DNA of 64,000 nt from Cadophora sp. MPI-SDFR-AT-0126 (Eukaryota > Ascomycota > Leotiomycetes > Helotiales > Ploettnerulaceae), in contig JAGMVK010000007.1 of the NCBI GenBank assembly GCA_020747065.1, positions 1,426,001-1,490,000 on the forward strand. The letters run 5' to 3'. Every line of letters begins with the position of its first letter. The stretch's first letter is position 1. The position numbers and the translations under genes are program-made. Below the pieces are notes generated by a model. It had not been told where the DNA came from and searched no databases. It saw only the letters and a list, made by a program, of their open reading frames with translations. Positions 35,771-48,447 of this stretch are shown in pieces.

Positions 35771-37314
35771 ATGCCTGACATAGACCCTTCCGCGTTGATG
35801 ACCTCGAGTCGAATATCAACGACGCCGATTCTGCCTCCAAAGACCATAAGTGCATCTGCGCCAGTTGCGCCCAAAGTTTCCAAGAGCAACCATGTTCCAC
35901 CTCGTATCGATCTCGAACCGCTCTATATGGCGCTCAAGAGTGCGATAGGCGAGCATTGGGGAACATATAAAGAGTCTATCAGCCTCTTTGTTATGGGTTC
36001 GTACATTTTCAGATAATGATTTCAAACCCCCAACGGAGCCTGTTTTTTGCGCATTTTGGCCAATTGCTAACCTTTCCCTCTAAAGGCCAGCTGAACCAAA
36101 AAGAACTATCCGAACGCGTCGACGATTTCCTCATAACCCCGACCGGAGAAATAGAGCATCTACATAATCAGTTAGTCTCAGCCATCTACGCAAATGTTAC
36201 AAGGGAAATGCCAGATCATGGCGTGGCCAGTTGGGTCAGCGCAAATGATAAGCCTACGACAGGGGCTGGAAGCAAGCCGGTTAGTGGAGATGCTGCAGAG
36301 CAGCGGCTGAAAACAGAGGTCAAGCAATTACCAAGTCGAGATAGGAGGAGACTGAAAGATCTCAGTCAAAATGATGTAAGTTATTTTTCTCTTTGCTTAT
36401 TATCACCGTTTACTAACAATCGTATAAGTTTGATCCTCGTCAGGAAATGGCCAATATCTTTGGAGAACAGCATAGGCCAAAACCACCGCGGTCTGTGGAT
36501 CCTGTTCCTGCGAGTGCGGGTGGTCTGAACAAAACAAGTAAGCAGTTCAACTTTGGTCGGCCGAAGCTTCGTACTAATGTAAACAGATTGGGATCTCGAA
36601 ATCCGGAAGCGATTTGCTCAGCCTCTGGCTTCAGAATCGGGCGAGTTTCCAGATACATCTACTATCGAATCGCGAATGCTACCTATCTGTTACGAGACTG
36701 GACTCGTTTCTGGACACGTGCCAGATGCGGCTCATTTCATGTCAGTTGCAACGGAGACTTTTATAAAGGAGGTTTTATCATCAGTTTTCAGTAAAACGAG
36801 GAGCAACGGGCCTGGTGCTAGTGGTAGCGCAGGTACTGGAGGTGGTTCTAGTTGGATCCAAACCCACAAATATAGGGCTCAGCTGGAAAGAGAGGAAGAA
36901 AGTTCATTACGAGGGGAGATTCAACGGGATAAGAGTGGCCTTTTACCCATAGAAGCCAAAGCTGCTAGTGAGCGAGGACCTCTTGGGATGGCCGACTTCC
37001 GTACCGCTCTTGAACTGGGGGATTGCGGACTAGGACAGATGCCTGTTGTAGTACAACAGATCATGATGGGCTATCGCGAGGGCGAAGTAGAGGCCTGGAA
37101 CGACTATTCGTGGCCCGAGACGTACCCCAAGATATTCGATCAAGACATCGATGGCGACATCGAAATGGGAGGAATGCACGGCGCAGATGGTATTAATGGT
37201 GTAAATGGTCATTTCGATGTCGAAGATGATATTTATGGCTGGGAGGGTGGTGAGATGGAGGACAAGACATCACTCGACAGCTTGCTGGACTCGTGTCTTG
37301 CAATTGGCTCTTGA
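35771..37314 (+). CDS. HFI1: SAGA complex subunit HFI1/ADA1 (SAGA-Tad1 type)
   Basis: A structural subunit of the SAGA transcription coactivator, where it pairs through a histone-fold-like region to hold the complex together. Exons 35771-35996, 36086-36375, 36429-36537 and 36587-37314 give 450 aa. The N-terminal part has [20 protein letters not shown] and, after intron 1, [16 protein letters not shown], typical of the Tad1 domain. The C-terminal part has [21 protein letters not shown] followed by a helix ([20 protein letters not shown]) and [15 protein letters not shown]. Introns are 53, 49 and 89 nt. The C-terminus is acidic. The next gene, AIP1, follows in the same direction after 522 bp. 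Confidence 0.88.
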
Positions 37315-37836
37315 TCTCTCTCTGTTTGGCTGATGGCATTGGTGGCGTTCGCATTGCTGTTCTGGGAAAGTGCATAGCATGGCAGGTACGGAGTTCATGG
37401 ATCTGGACTATGTACAGTGCTATTTGATTGTGAAAAGGTGCATAGGTGGTGGCGTCTGGATCAGGGATGGAATACTGTACTTGGACGATACCCTGGTTTG
37501 GCTTTGGGCTTGCGTTTGAACATACAACGGCGAATGAAACAATTGATACCACCATGTGTAATATATACTGCATGTCCTGAAATCCATGCTTCTGAGTCCA
37601 GATATCCGAAGTTTGAACGATCTGTATGTTCCGGCTAATATTGTGACATGGACTTGTCCTGAGAATCTCCGCCAAGACATTCGGCGCTCAGCCTCGTCAG
37701 GGATCGTTGTTGCGTCAGCCTGGCCCCTCCAGGGTTTGGAAGTCAATGTCCGTTGCGACAGCGTGCTCCAAGTTGAATCAGACAACTTTTCTTGTACAGA
37801 TCGCACTCCAACAGATTCTCAGCGAGATCTCCAAAC
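37315..37836. other. Intergenic region, no gene seen
   Basis: About 520 bp between two genes in the same direction: HFI1 3' end and AIP1 promoter. No other feature recognised. Confidence 0.4.
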
Positions 37837-39773
37837 ATGTCAATCACCGTTGACAAAATCCTTGCGGCATCGCCGAATACTGAACGTGGCCGGCCAACTC
37901 AACTATCCAGCGATCCCAAAGGAGAAAGAATCGCATATGCCGTAAGTGCTACAGGCAGAAATACCCCTGAATCTTCATTGAACATAGTTTGTAGTCTGGC
38001 AAATCAATCTTCCTAAGATCTATCGACGATCCTTCGCTCAGCAAACAATACACCGCCCATACGACACAAACATCCGTTGCGCGCTTCTCGCCTTCGGGCT
38101 TCTATGTTGCCTCTGGAGATGTTTCTGGTGCAGTAAAGGTTTGGGATGCTGTGGAGGGTGTTAATACAAAAGGTGCGACTTAAAATAACTGATCCTGACC
38201 TACGATTGACTGACAATGTCAAGGTGATTACCACATTATATCTGGCAGAATCAATGACATTGCTTGGGATGGAGACTCTCAACGGATCATTGCTGTTGGT
38301 GATGGACGGGAACGATTCGGCCATTGTATAACGGCAGACAGTGGGAACAGTGTGGGCGAAGTCAGCGGACATTCTTCAGCTATCAATTCAGTAGCCATTC
38401 GCCAGCAACGTCCCCTCCGAGCTGCAACTGGAGCAGATGATAGCAGCATGGTATTCTTGCACGGAGCTCCATTCAAATTTGCCACAAAACTCGGAGGATT
38501 GCACAAGGGATATGTCTACGGAGTGGGATTCTCCCCAGATGGAAACCATCTTATTAGTGTGGGTGCGGATCGTCGAATCCAGCTCTACGACGGCAAGACA
38601 GGAGAAGCTACGACGCAAATTGGCGAGGGCGAGCATAAGGGTTCTATCTTTGCTGTTTCGTGGGCTAAGGATTCGAAACGTGTTGTCACAGCAAGTGCGG
38701 ATCAGACTGTCAAGCTGTGGGATGTTGAGGCTGGTAAGGCTGTCCAGACTTGGCGGTTTGGAGGTGAAGGAAATGTCAGTATTCCAGACCACCAAGTTGG
38801 TGTTGTTTGGCCAGCTGGACGCAGTGATGGTATGGTTATCAGTTTGAACTTAGCTGGCGACCTGAACTATCTCGTTGAGGGAAGTCAAGCGCCTACGAGA
38901 GTTGTTCAAGGCCACAACAAGAGCATAACTGCGCTCGGCTCGAGCCAAGATGCAAAAGGACAGACTTTCTGGACTGGTAGTTTTGATGGCCGAGTCTGTT
39001 CCTGGGATGCAGATTCGGGTCTCGGTTCAGCAGTTGATGGAGAGACTCACAAAAACCAAGTCACAGCCTTCCAGACGACATCAGAAAGAGCTTACAGCGT
39101 CGGCTGGGATGATACATTGAGAATCGCGGATTCGACCGGAATGACATTCCTTGGAGAGAGTTCGAAGCTGTCGGCCCAACCCAAGGGATTTGCTTCAGCA
39201 GATGGTCGCCTATTTGTTGCTACAGCCAAGGGTATCGACATTTTCTCGAAAGATACACTTGTCGGCAATGTACCCGCCAAGAATGAAACACCTACTGCTA
39301 TCGCAGCTTCAGGGTCGCTCGTGGCAGTCGGTGATGATGCAAGCGTCGTGCAGATTTACACCGTTGATGGAAGTCACAAGCTGACTCCAAAGGAGACTCT
39401 TACGCGGTCAACAGCACAGATTACAGCATTAGAATTTTCACCAGATGGATCACTTCTTGCTGTTGGAAACTCATCGGGGAAGATTGTCGTGTACGAGACC
39501 AGCTCCTGGGATGTCAAGACAGACAGATGGTCCGCTCATACTGCTAGAGTTACCTGCATCGCCTGGAACTCTGCTGGAACTCATGCTGTAAGTGGTGGTC
39601 TGGACACCAACGTCTTCGTTTGGAGTCTGGCATCGCCAGGGAAGAGAGTGAAGGCTGCGAATGCACATAAAGATGGTGTAAATGGCGTCTCGTGGCTTAA
39701 CGATGGAAAGAAGATTGCTAGTACTGGCGGAGATGCTGCGTTGAAGATCTGGGCCGTCTCCGGTGTCGCATAG
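37837..39773 (+). CDS. AIP1: Actin-interacting protein 1 (WD40)
   Basis: Works with cofilin to take apart actin filaments. Exons 37837-37941, 37995-38172 and 38224-39773 give 610 aa, the usual length for the family. The N-terminus (VDKILAASPNTERGRPTQLSSDPKGERIAY) has the conserved AIP1 opening. Two seven-bladed propellers follow with repeated SPDG and GxxKVWD/VxVW patterns, for example VARFSPSGFYVASGDVSG, ADQTVKLWDVEAG and the last repeat ending ALKIWAVSGVA. The introns (53 and 51 nt) lie in the first propeller. The gene has no unusual features. Confidence 0.96.
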
Positions 39774-40251
39774 AGAATGCATCTATCTAGGTGGAAGACA
39801 AATCGAAGACCGGACTACCTTATGCATTACGAAATATTATATCGACTATTATTATAAGACGACTGAACAAGATAGTTTAAAAGAAAGTGAAAACAGAATT
39901 ACACGAGCGTCGCGGTCCAATCCCTTTTGACCCGTATATTTCATTTGATAGTCGTTACTTCTCCAATTGACCTACTCTATTCACATGAAAGCATGTGCTG
40001 CATACAATACATATTGCACATGTTTATTCAGGTGTACCACGCACGTGGATGCCAGCCATGCACCGGGCTGCCGGGAGTGCCACGCCAGAATCCGGGGTAG
40101 CTTCAATAGAAGGAAGCGAAGCTTCAAGCCGCCAACGCCCAACAGCCCCAACCTAGTGCACCCCTGAAGGCAAGGCAAGCAGGCAAGGTCGACCTTCTCT
40201 TTCTAGTTTCCAGCTCTTGCGAAACCACAGGCAGATCATGCAAGGACCATT
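39774..40251. other. Intergenic region, no gene seen
   Basis: About 480 bp between two genes in the same direction. AT-rich after the AIP1 stop (AATAT/TATTATA near 39830-39860, likely 3' processing signals), then mixed sequence leading to the next start. Confidence 0.4.
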
Positions 40252-43200
40252 ATGAGCTCTCCATCGGCTTCAGATGGCCCTGCGCCGCCATCGAACCGTA
40301 CATTCTTGCGCTCAAAGCGAGGTGTAAGCCTCCACGACTGGATCACCCCAAGTCCATGCTAATATTCGACATAGAAGCTCAGGAATGGCACATTCATTCT
40401 CCCTGGAACGGGCGAACGCGTACGGCGTCAAATAACACTCCGCAACCCCTCAAATTTTGATGGCCCAGCTCGCGCCAATTCCAGCAGCTCAATTTTGCCT
40501 TTGCGACGGACATACTCTCAAGCAGGGACCTTTCGGACAGCAGTGGATAATACTGTTGAGGCTTGGTGGGAGTTCTGGACATGGCTACATACACCTGCTG
40601 CAAAGGGGATCCTGAAGAGCTCTTTGGCATACCTGCTGGGAAGCATGGCTACGTTTTTGCCGCCGATTGCCAACTTCTTGGGACACCAGGACTCGAAACA
40701 TTTAGTCTGCACTATCACAGTTTACTTCCACCCGAGTAGATCGCAAGGTTCGATGCAGGAAGCTATCATATTAGGTTTGGGGGCTTTCTTCTATGCCGTC
40801 TTCGTGTCGGTTTCTAGCATGGCTACTGCTGTGTTCTTCGAGTCGCAGTTGGGCATGATTGAACTTGTACGTGTTGAACTCGAACCCTCTACAGACCAAC
40901 CTTTTCGAGTGTTGCTAATTCTGTTTTCACCTAGGGATATATCACAGTACTTGTCGTATTCATCGGAGGAGGGCTGGGATTCGTTGGTTGGTTCAAACAA
41001 AGATATAATGCTCCTTTGGTTAGTGTTAGTTGTAGTTTGGCATCCTTAGCCATCATTACAGGTATGTACTCCTCCCGAGATTTACGAACCTTTGAATGAA
41101 TGTTTTAAAGGAATCCGCGCAATTCTCTTGCTAATGACTTGCTAGTGATAACGAAGGAGAACGCTATTCAGGTCGGCATATTCTCGAACGACAAAATTGT
41201 ACAGGTCATGAAGATGATTCTGATGGGCATGGCATCAACAACGGTTGTCAGTCTGCTTTTGTGGCCAATTTCAGCACGTACCGAATTAAAAGAAACTATG
41301 ATCAGCGTCACAGACTCTTTCGGAGATATGCTTACATTAATCACTCGAGGGTTTCTGAGTGGATCCGAAACAGACCTGAGATCAACGACGTTCGTCAACG
41401 CTCAGAAGAAGCACAAGGCTGTGTTCACGAAACTGAAAACAAACCTGAAAGAAGCCAAATACGAACACTATCTCCTTGGCACAGAGGAAGAATATAAGTT
41501 ACAAGTGAGCCTTGTGACTTGTATGCAGAGGCTCGCCCAGTCGATTGGTGGGCTGAGAAGTGCTGCATTGACTCAATTTTCGCTTTTGAGAGAGAGCGCA
41601 ACTTTTGGTAACGGAATGTCGCTTTCTTCTCGGAGTTCGCTTCAGGTTGAAGGCTTGGTCTCTCCCACGAACAAGCAGCAAGACCGTTTCGCAGTCTTAA
41701 CATCAATTGAAGAAGCCTCGGAAGAGGGAAGTGATGCGGAATATTATGACGATGATCCTGCAAATCGCTTCGAGCGGCAGTCCAGTAACAGGAGTTGCAG
41801 TAGTTCAACGGTGCCGACCGTACGTATGCCGTCGGATATCTTTTCCCGTTTCATTATGCACCTTGGACCTTCCATGAAGTCGCTAGCGTACACACTCTCC
41901 CAGATCTTGCAGGAGTTGCCCTTTGGAGATGGACCCCAGTACGAGATCAAGATAAATGACCATTTCAAGACCAGCCTTACCGAAGCATTGTATGTGGCCG
42001 ATCTTTTCTCCTGAACTCTTTCTTATCTTCTGATGTGAGTGCTTATGCTCGTCTAGAAAACTCTATAGCAGCGCACGAGCCGATGCTCTGAAAGAACTAT
42101 ACAAGAGCAAAGAACTCGACCGAGACAGACCAGAGAGCATTGAAGCTGACTTCGAAGAAGTTGCCGCCAGTTGCGGGCACTTTAGTTTCTCTCTTCAAAC
42201 TTTTGCAGAAGAAATGCAGACGTTCTTGTCAATCCTCGAAGATCTGAAAGAATGGACTCAAAATGACAATGCAAGATCATGGAACTGGATTCGATTTTGG
42301 AGGAAGTCGCAACCTCAAACTAGAGGGGCACCAAATGCTGTACCTGAGGAGCAGGAAAGGCTAATCCAGCAGCCTCAAGAAGCAATGCTACCAAAGGATC
42401 TGCCTGATCTTGTGCTTGACAGACGTGAGACACGGCAGTGGCAAGCTCCAGCAGAGGATAAGAAGTGGAACTTATACCGAAAGATACTGAACATCATCAT
42501 GGTTATCTCCAGAGACGATGGTAGGTGTCGCCTGCGATCCTCGAATTACCATAACTTACCAATCCGTAGTGCGTTTTGCTGTGAAGGTTGGAATCGGAGC
42601 TTCCCTGTACGCAATGTTCGCCTTCATTCCGTCGACAAGGCCGTTCTACCAGCACGTCAGTTGAACTTCCCTAACATAATACTCCAAAATATGAGCTACG
42701 TGTGCTGACTTCCGACACAGTGGCGTGGAGAATGGGGACTTCTTTCCTACATGTTAGTGTGTGCTATGACAATTGGAGCTTCGAACACGACTGGATGGAG
42801 CAGATTCATTGGAACTTTTATTGGAGCGGCTATAGCTTGTTTCCTCTGGAGCATAACCCAGGGAAACGCCTTTGGACTTGCATTCTGCGGCTGGCTAGTG
42901 AGCTTACCTTGCTTCTACATCATTCTTGTCAAAGGCCAGGGACCATTCGGACGCTTTATCATGCTAACCTACAATCTCTCATGTCTGTACGCATACAGTC
43001 TGTCAATTCAAGATGGAGACGATGATGACGACGAAGGAGGAGTTGTACCAATCATCACGGAGATTGCTTTACACAGAGTAGTCGCTGTTATTGCAGGGTG
43101 CGTATGGGGATTGATTATCACGAGAGTCATATGGCCAATTTCCGCGCGGCATAAATTCAAGGATGGTCTATCGTTACTGTGGCTCAGAATGGGCCTGATC

Positions 43201-43911
43201 TGGAAACGCGACCCTCTGTCAACTGTTCTGGAAGGCGATTCTCAAAATGAATACATGGATTTGAGGGAGGAGTTCGCACTTCATCAGTACCGTGAGTATC
43301 TACCCCTTGCTTCCATGGTTCATCGCTAACACCAAGAAAGTTCTTCGATTAGATGCCCTACGTACTGCAGCTGCCAGTGAGTTTGAATTGCGAGGGCCAT
43401 TTCCCTCAAAGGCATATGAACGGATCATGGATTCGACAAACAAAATGCTCGACGCCTTTCACGCGATGAATGTGGTGATTCAGAAAGACTTGACTACGAG
43501 CGAAGGAGAAACAGTACTTCTCAAATATACTGCCGAAGAGAGAGCTCAATTGTGCTCTAGAATTAGCCATCTGTTTCAGGGTATGAGATGCGACTCTGAA
43601 CCGACGAGCTAGGCTAATAAAGATAACTAGTACTCGCGAGTTCCCTCAAACTCGAATTCCCGCTTAGTGATGCATTGCCCAATACCTCGAATGCGCGAGA
43701 TAGACTGCTCGCCAAGATCTTCCAGTACAGGAAGACTGTGGCCAGCACACAAGATGATCTGAATAAGCCCCCTGTGAAGGACGAGGACTACGAGATGATT
43801 TATGCCTTCATTCTGGTAACCGGCCAGCTCAGTGAGGAGCTTAAGCGCGTAGAGAGTGATATTGAGGAGCTTTTTGGCGTTATGGACGAGAACCTCTTCA
43901 AGCTGACTTGA
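40252..43911 (+). CDS. Large two-module membrane protein, DUF2421/FUSC-type (BRE4-like)
   Basis: Nine exons (40252-40323, 40375-40866, 40935-41061, 41146-41989, 42057-42520, 42570-42655, 42721-43291, 43341-43580, 43631-43911) give 1058 aa with all phases closing. The protein has two similar halves, each with an N-terminal bundle of hydrophobic segments (GILKSSLAYLLGSMATFLPP, AIILGLGAFFYAVFVSVSSM; later VGIGASLYAMFAFIP, LVCAMTIGASNTTGWSRFIG) followed by a VSLLLWPISART / ITRVIWPISARHK signature and a soluble helical domain. This is the fungal arrangement of the aromatic-acid-exporter-like superfamily that includes yeast Bre4 (brefeldin A sensitivity). Transport substrate is not known. An acidic Asp/Glu/Ser linker occupies about residues 380-420. 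Tandem GTPases or efflux genes are not nearby. Confidence 0.88.
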
Positions 43912-44158
43912 GGATCGTGGGTGTAGGAAGGCCATGGTACCAACAGAAACCGGTAAATGAAATAAGGGTGGGCAACGAGTAGCGTCAGTCGGAGCAAGGT
44001 GTACGTCAGGACTGTATGAGATTATTCATTCTTCATATATATCATGATAACGGCTCCCCTGACCATGTAATTCGGCACGTATTATCCTGCCCCCATAGTC
44101 CATGTTAGTGCGTCTCATACCATCCGGACGCCCCCATCAAGCCGTCAAAATTCCACAA

Positions 44159-46595
44159 CTAAAACATCGATTCCCTAACCTTCCCAACCTTGTTCCAAAT
44201 ATCATACTCGACCCACTTCGCTACGCCTCTTCGTCCAGGCGCCACAATACTCCCCGGATTCATTACGTGGCATCCCTCATACGTGACACAGAAGGCTGGT
44301 GCTTCAGGGTCCGCCAGCACCATCGCGGTGGGCAAGGGATAGACTTGCAGTGAGCTAGCGTAGTCCCACAATACAGGCCGAATCCCCATACCGAAGGGAG
44401 CTAGGTAGCCTTGATCCAAGATCGTCTTGACCAGCTTCCTAGCGGCATGCAAGTCGCTGGACACGGTTTCGTCTCCAGCGGGCTGTGGGACGTGTGATGT
44501 TGCGGCTTCGACTTCGTTGTCGATTTCCATCTCTGCAGCAGGATCTGCTCTTGTTTCTGCATGTGGAGGTGGCGTGCTCGGTAAGTCCATTTCCTCGCCT
44601 TCGTCTGCTACGGTTGAAGAGGAAAATTTGATGGCTGTTCTCCTTAGCCGGCCAGTCATATTGTCTCTCAACAAAATGATCTCGTGCGTTGGTCCAAAGA
44701 GTGATAGACGTGAGGGATTGCTCGTCCAAATCGCTTCGCCATCTGTTTTCTTCCCGTGCTCTTTCTCGGCTTCTGCATTCGCAGTCGCGAAGGCTCGCTT
44801 GATACGCGACGTAAACATGTCGGGTACGCTCTTCCTAGGGAGAGGCGTGGCGGCTCCCGCGGAGAAAGACGATGCCCACCCATCGTTGTCACCGGGTACG
44901 AAGATGAATGTGGCGGATTGGAGGAGTGTCGGATAGTCGGAGAGGGTTTGGGCGATCCCATCGAAATACTCTTTGTATTCGATGCTGCCGCCGCTACCTC
45001 CTCGCGCCATGACTGCGTGCTGGACGAAGTTGCCTATGAGCACGAAGGTCATAGGCGTATTCTCTTCTGGCTCTGCAGCATATAATCCAAGAAGCTTCTT
45101 CAAGGCTTGAAGCGTTAGCGGCTGATCCAAGTTCAATTCTCCCATGATAATCATCCGTCCTCGACCGCCCGGAGCCTCGTCTGTAGGAGACGGACGGAGT
45201 AGCTTCTGTTCCAGCTTTCGCATCTTCGATCCTACAGCACGTTCGCTGCCAACTCCTAGGAAGTCCACCCATCCAAACCCACCGCCAGCAGTCAAGCCAC
45301 CCTCGCCATCGGCTCCCGTGAGACCGAGAGTCACTTTTCTCCTCTCGCAAGGAGGTCCACCAATGAAGAAACCAATGAATTTCCCACCGATAGTACCCCC
45401 CACTCCACCGACACCACCAAGTCCACCACCAGCATTGTGGTCCTCTTCTTCATACGTCCCATCAACGAGTACTATCATACCCGGCGCAAACCAAGCTCCG
45501 TCTTCTGGTATTGGTTTGGCATGAGTGAGATCTAAAGCAATACTGCCGGTCAGATCATTGATAGCCAAAGTTCCTGTCGGAGATATGGTTAGTAGTCCAA
45601 GAAGCATATGACTGCTACCATTTCTTCCCAAAAGATTTGCAATTGGCGTCAGCTTGTAGGCTTGCTGAGTTGTTGCTAAACTGGATGATGATCTTCGGAG
45701 AGTGGACTTAGTGGCGTCAAATGTTGGTGTCTGAAATGATTCGTTTCTGAGCAGGCGTTGATGGATGAGATTGTACCTATTACGGAATACTTGAGTTTTA
45801 TGTGATGCTTGAGGTAACAATGACGCTTTTGAGGTATCTCTGGATAGAGGTTAATAGTCTAGCTAAGTACTTGGGCCATGGTGCAAACCTGTCAAAATGT
45901 TTCTTGCCAACATTATATATTAGTCGGGGTTGTTCAAATGCATCAACCACTTTGAGCCATTTTCGAGGATCTCGTAACCCTTCGTCGTCCTCCTCGTCCT
46001 CCACGTCCAAACTCGACATGCCTAAGCTCGACTGACTATCTTCTCTTCCCAACAGGCTTGGTCTTAAGCCGAGTCTGGTATGTGAGACTTCCCCGTTTTG
46101 CGAAGAACCTAGGACAAGACTGTTTTGCCTGCTCAACTCCCTCGCCGCGACAATCCTTCCCCCAACCATGCTCCCTTCCAGATTTTTGAGTATATCCTTG
46201 AAGTCGGCAGCTTCTCCATCGACTATGACCCCGCCATTCCTATTTTTCCAGCTCTTTGCAACTTCTTCCAGCACGCGCTCTGCTAAACCCTCCTCTCGCC
46301 ATTCTGTCCCACAATGCCTGCCAATGAATGTGGCTAAGACTTGCAGCGCTGACGAGGTCAAAGTTAAGCTGTGTTTCTTCGTAAAGGTTCGGAATGCCAA
46401 AGGTCGTAGAGTGGCAGGAGGAAGTATCACTGGCAGAATACTGGCTTTGGCAGCGGGGGGTCCGACATTGAACGGTCTAATGGGATGCGCTGGAGTACCA
46501 AACGCTGGAGAAGATGATGGAATCGGATTCGAGGGCGTAGGCGTCGCAGGCTGTCGGAAAATCGGAGCAGCTTTCAAATTATTTGGTCGAGACAT
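44159..46595 (-). CDS. DPB2: DNA polymerase epsilon subunit B (DPB2)
   Basis: Essential second subunit of the leading-strand replicative polymerase; it also links the polymerase to the CMG helicase. Exons 45889-46595 and 44159-45839 with a 49-nt intron give 795 aa; the splice joins KKHFDR to DTSKASLLPQ, restoring the conserved approach to FRNRYNLIHQRLLRN. The N-terminal helical domain is followed by an OB fold (NLLGRNGSSHMLLGLLTIS, GSIALDLTHA, WFAPGMIVLVDG) and an inactive calcineurin-like phosphoesterase domain (RMIIMGELNLDQ, FVLIGNFVQH, FIFVPGDNDGW, LSLFGPTHEIILLRDNM, GCHVMNPGS). A glycine-rich stretch (GGGLGGVGGVGGTIGG) interrupts the OB-fold region. It is divergent from the histone chaperone gene, with 269 bp between starts. 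Confidence 0.96.
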
Positions 46596-46864
46596 TGCTA
46601 TTGTGTAAATTGTCGAATCTTTGAAGTTGGCGGGGAGGGAGACGCGTTTGATACGCGTTAAGTAGCTCGCCCTTCGCGAGGCAGACCACTCTGCACCCTG
46701 TTACAACAATCAACCTTCTGACACCGGGAGGAAGTCACCAAAGCATTCCATTTACTTCACTCCACCTACGATTCCGATTTCCATCAATCAAACTTCCCAT
46801 AGACTCCACGAACCTACAATACCATACTTTTCTCCGCAAAGCAACAATCACATCCAAGACAACG
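46596..46864. promoter_or_regulatory. Divergent promoter with two ACGCGT (MCB) boxes
   Basis: The 269-bp region between DPB2 and the histone-chaperone gene contains ACGCGT at 46642-46647 and again at 46653-46658, 11 bp apart start to start. ACGCGT is the MluI cell-cycle box bound by the MBF factor, which drives G1/S transcription of replication genes in fungi. The palindromic boxes could act on both genes. A GGCGGGGAGGGAG stretch lies just before them. The regulatory role is inference. Confidence 0.7.
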
Positions 46865-48447
46865 ATGGCAGAACCAATTGAGCCGCCCGCGACCCTCTCA
46901 GAGGAATCCTCCGCCGCAATGGAAATCTTCAACAATGTCAAGGTATCACTCGCAGATCTCTGCGCAAAGGGTACGGCACAATATGCGCACAAGAACTTCG
47001 AGGAGGCTGCGGAGCTCTATGCGCGAGCTGCAGAGCTGCAAGCTGAACTCAATGGCGAAATGTCTCCTGATAACGCGGACATCCTGTTCCTCTACGGTCG
47101 ATCGCTCTTCAAAGTTGGCCAGAGCAAGAGTGATGTTCTAGGCGGCAAAGCTGGAGGTGAAAAGAAGAAACCAAATGGAATTGCGAAGCCGAAAAAAGTT
47201 GAGGCGCCTAAGGAGGAGCAAAAGACGGAGGGTGAGAAGATCACCGAGGAAGGCGTTGCCATTGTCGCTGGTCAAAATGGTGGCGCAGAGGGAGCTATTG
47301 ATGCAAAGAAACCCTTGTTTCAATTTACTGGTGATGAAAATTTTGAGGATTCTGATGATGATGCTGAGGAAGTAAGCTCAATACGCATTATGATTGATTC
47401 AAATGCTAATATTCTATTAGCCAGAGGAGGGCGAGGGCGAGGAGGAAGAGGAAGATGATCTTGCTGTCGCATTCGAGGTACTTGATCTGGCGCGGGTTCT
47501 GTTCACGAAGAAGTTGGAACAGCCCGAGGAGGATGACAACAAGGGAAAGGACGTTGGGGATTCTGCGATGACAAGACATATCAATGAGAGACTGGCAGAC
47601 ATCCATGATCTCTTGGCCGAGATCTCGCTTGAGAATGAGAGGTATGTGGTGTTGTCAGATGAAAACTTTGCATTGTGCTAATACCTGTTAGATTTCCGGG
47701 TGCGGTCACCGATTTCAGAGCAGCCCTTGGTTATAAGCAAGGCATGTACCCTGAGGAGTCCGAGATCATCGCCGAAGCTCATTTCAAGCTGTCTCTTGCC
47801 TTGGAATTTGCTTCAATCACAAGAACCAAGGATGAGGAAGGCGCAGAGCCGACTGCAGAGTCTGAGTCGCATCTGGATCAAGGCATGAGGGACGAGGCCA
47901 TCTCAGAATTGGAGCTGGCTATCAAGAGCACCAAGCTCAAGCTGGCGAACAAGGAGGTTGAGCTCGCTGAGACCTCGTCCCCTGATGACAATGAGGTCAC
48001 GCGATCACAGATTGCTGAGGTCAAGGAGATCGTTGCGGATATGGAAGCTAGAGTAAGTAATTGAGACAATTTCAGGGGCAATTACAGCTTGGAGCTAACA
48101 TTATCTAGCTTGCTGAATTGAAGGGGCCAGCAGTTGACGTCAAGGAGGCTTTGTACGGACCAGCCAGTGTTGCAGGAGTAAACAATGCCGGTGGCATCCT
48201 TGGAGCTACGTTAGGCGAATCTCCAGCCGAAGCAGCCGCCAGAATCGAAGAGGCGAAGAAGACGGCAACTGATCTCTCTGGCCTCGTTCGTAAGAAGAAC
48301 AAGCCAGCAGAATCAGAGGCAGCACCCGGAAGTACGACGATTACCAATGGTACGAATGGAAAGCGCAAGGCAGAGGATGATGCCGGAGAGGGCGATAGCA
48401 AGAAGGCTAAGGTTGAGGATTCTGCAGATGCTGAGGGTGGCGCGTAG
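46865..48447 (+). CDS. NASP/Sim3/Hif1-type histone H3-H4 chaperone (SHNi-TPR)
   Basis: Binds H3-H4 (and, for Sim3, CENP-A) and passes them on for chromatin assembly. Exons 46865-47371, 47421-47641, 47692-48052 and 48109-48447 give 475 aa. The first TPR lies in CAKGTAQYAHKNFEEAAELYARAAEL and NADILFLYGRSLFKVG; as is typical of the family, TPR2 is interrupted by an acidic stretch rich in Glu and Asp, here encoded across intron 1. TPR3/4 are in HINERLADIHDLLAEISLENE and IAEAHFKLSLALEFAS. The C-terminus is basic with KRKAEDDAGEGDSKKAK, a likely nuclear signal. Introns are 49-56 nt. Its promoter is shared with DPB2 and carries MCB boxes. Confidence 0.9.
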
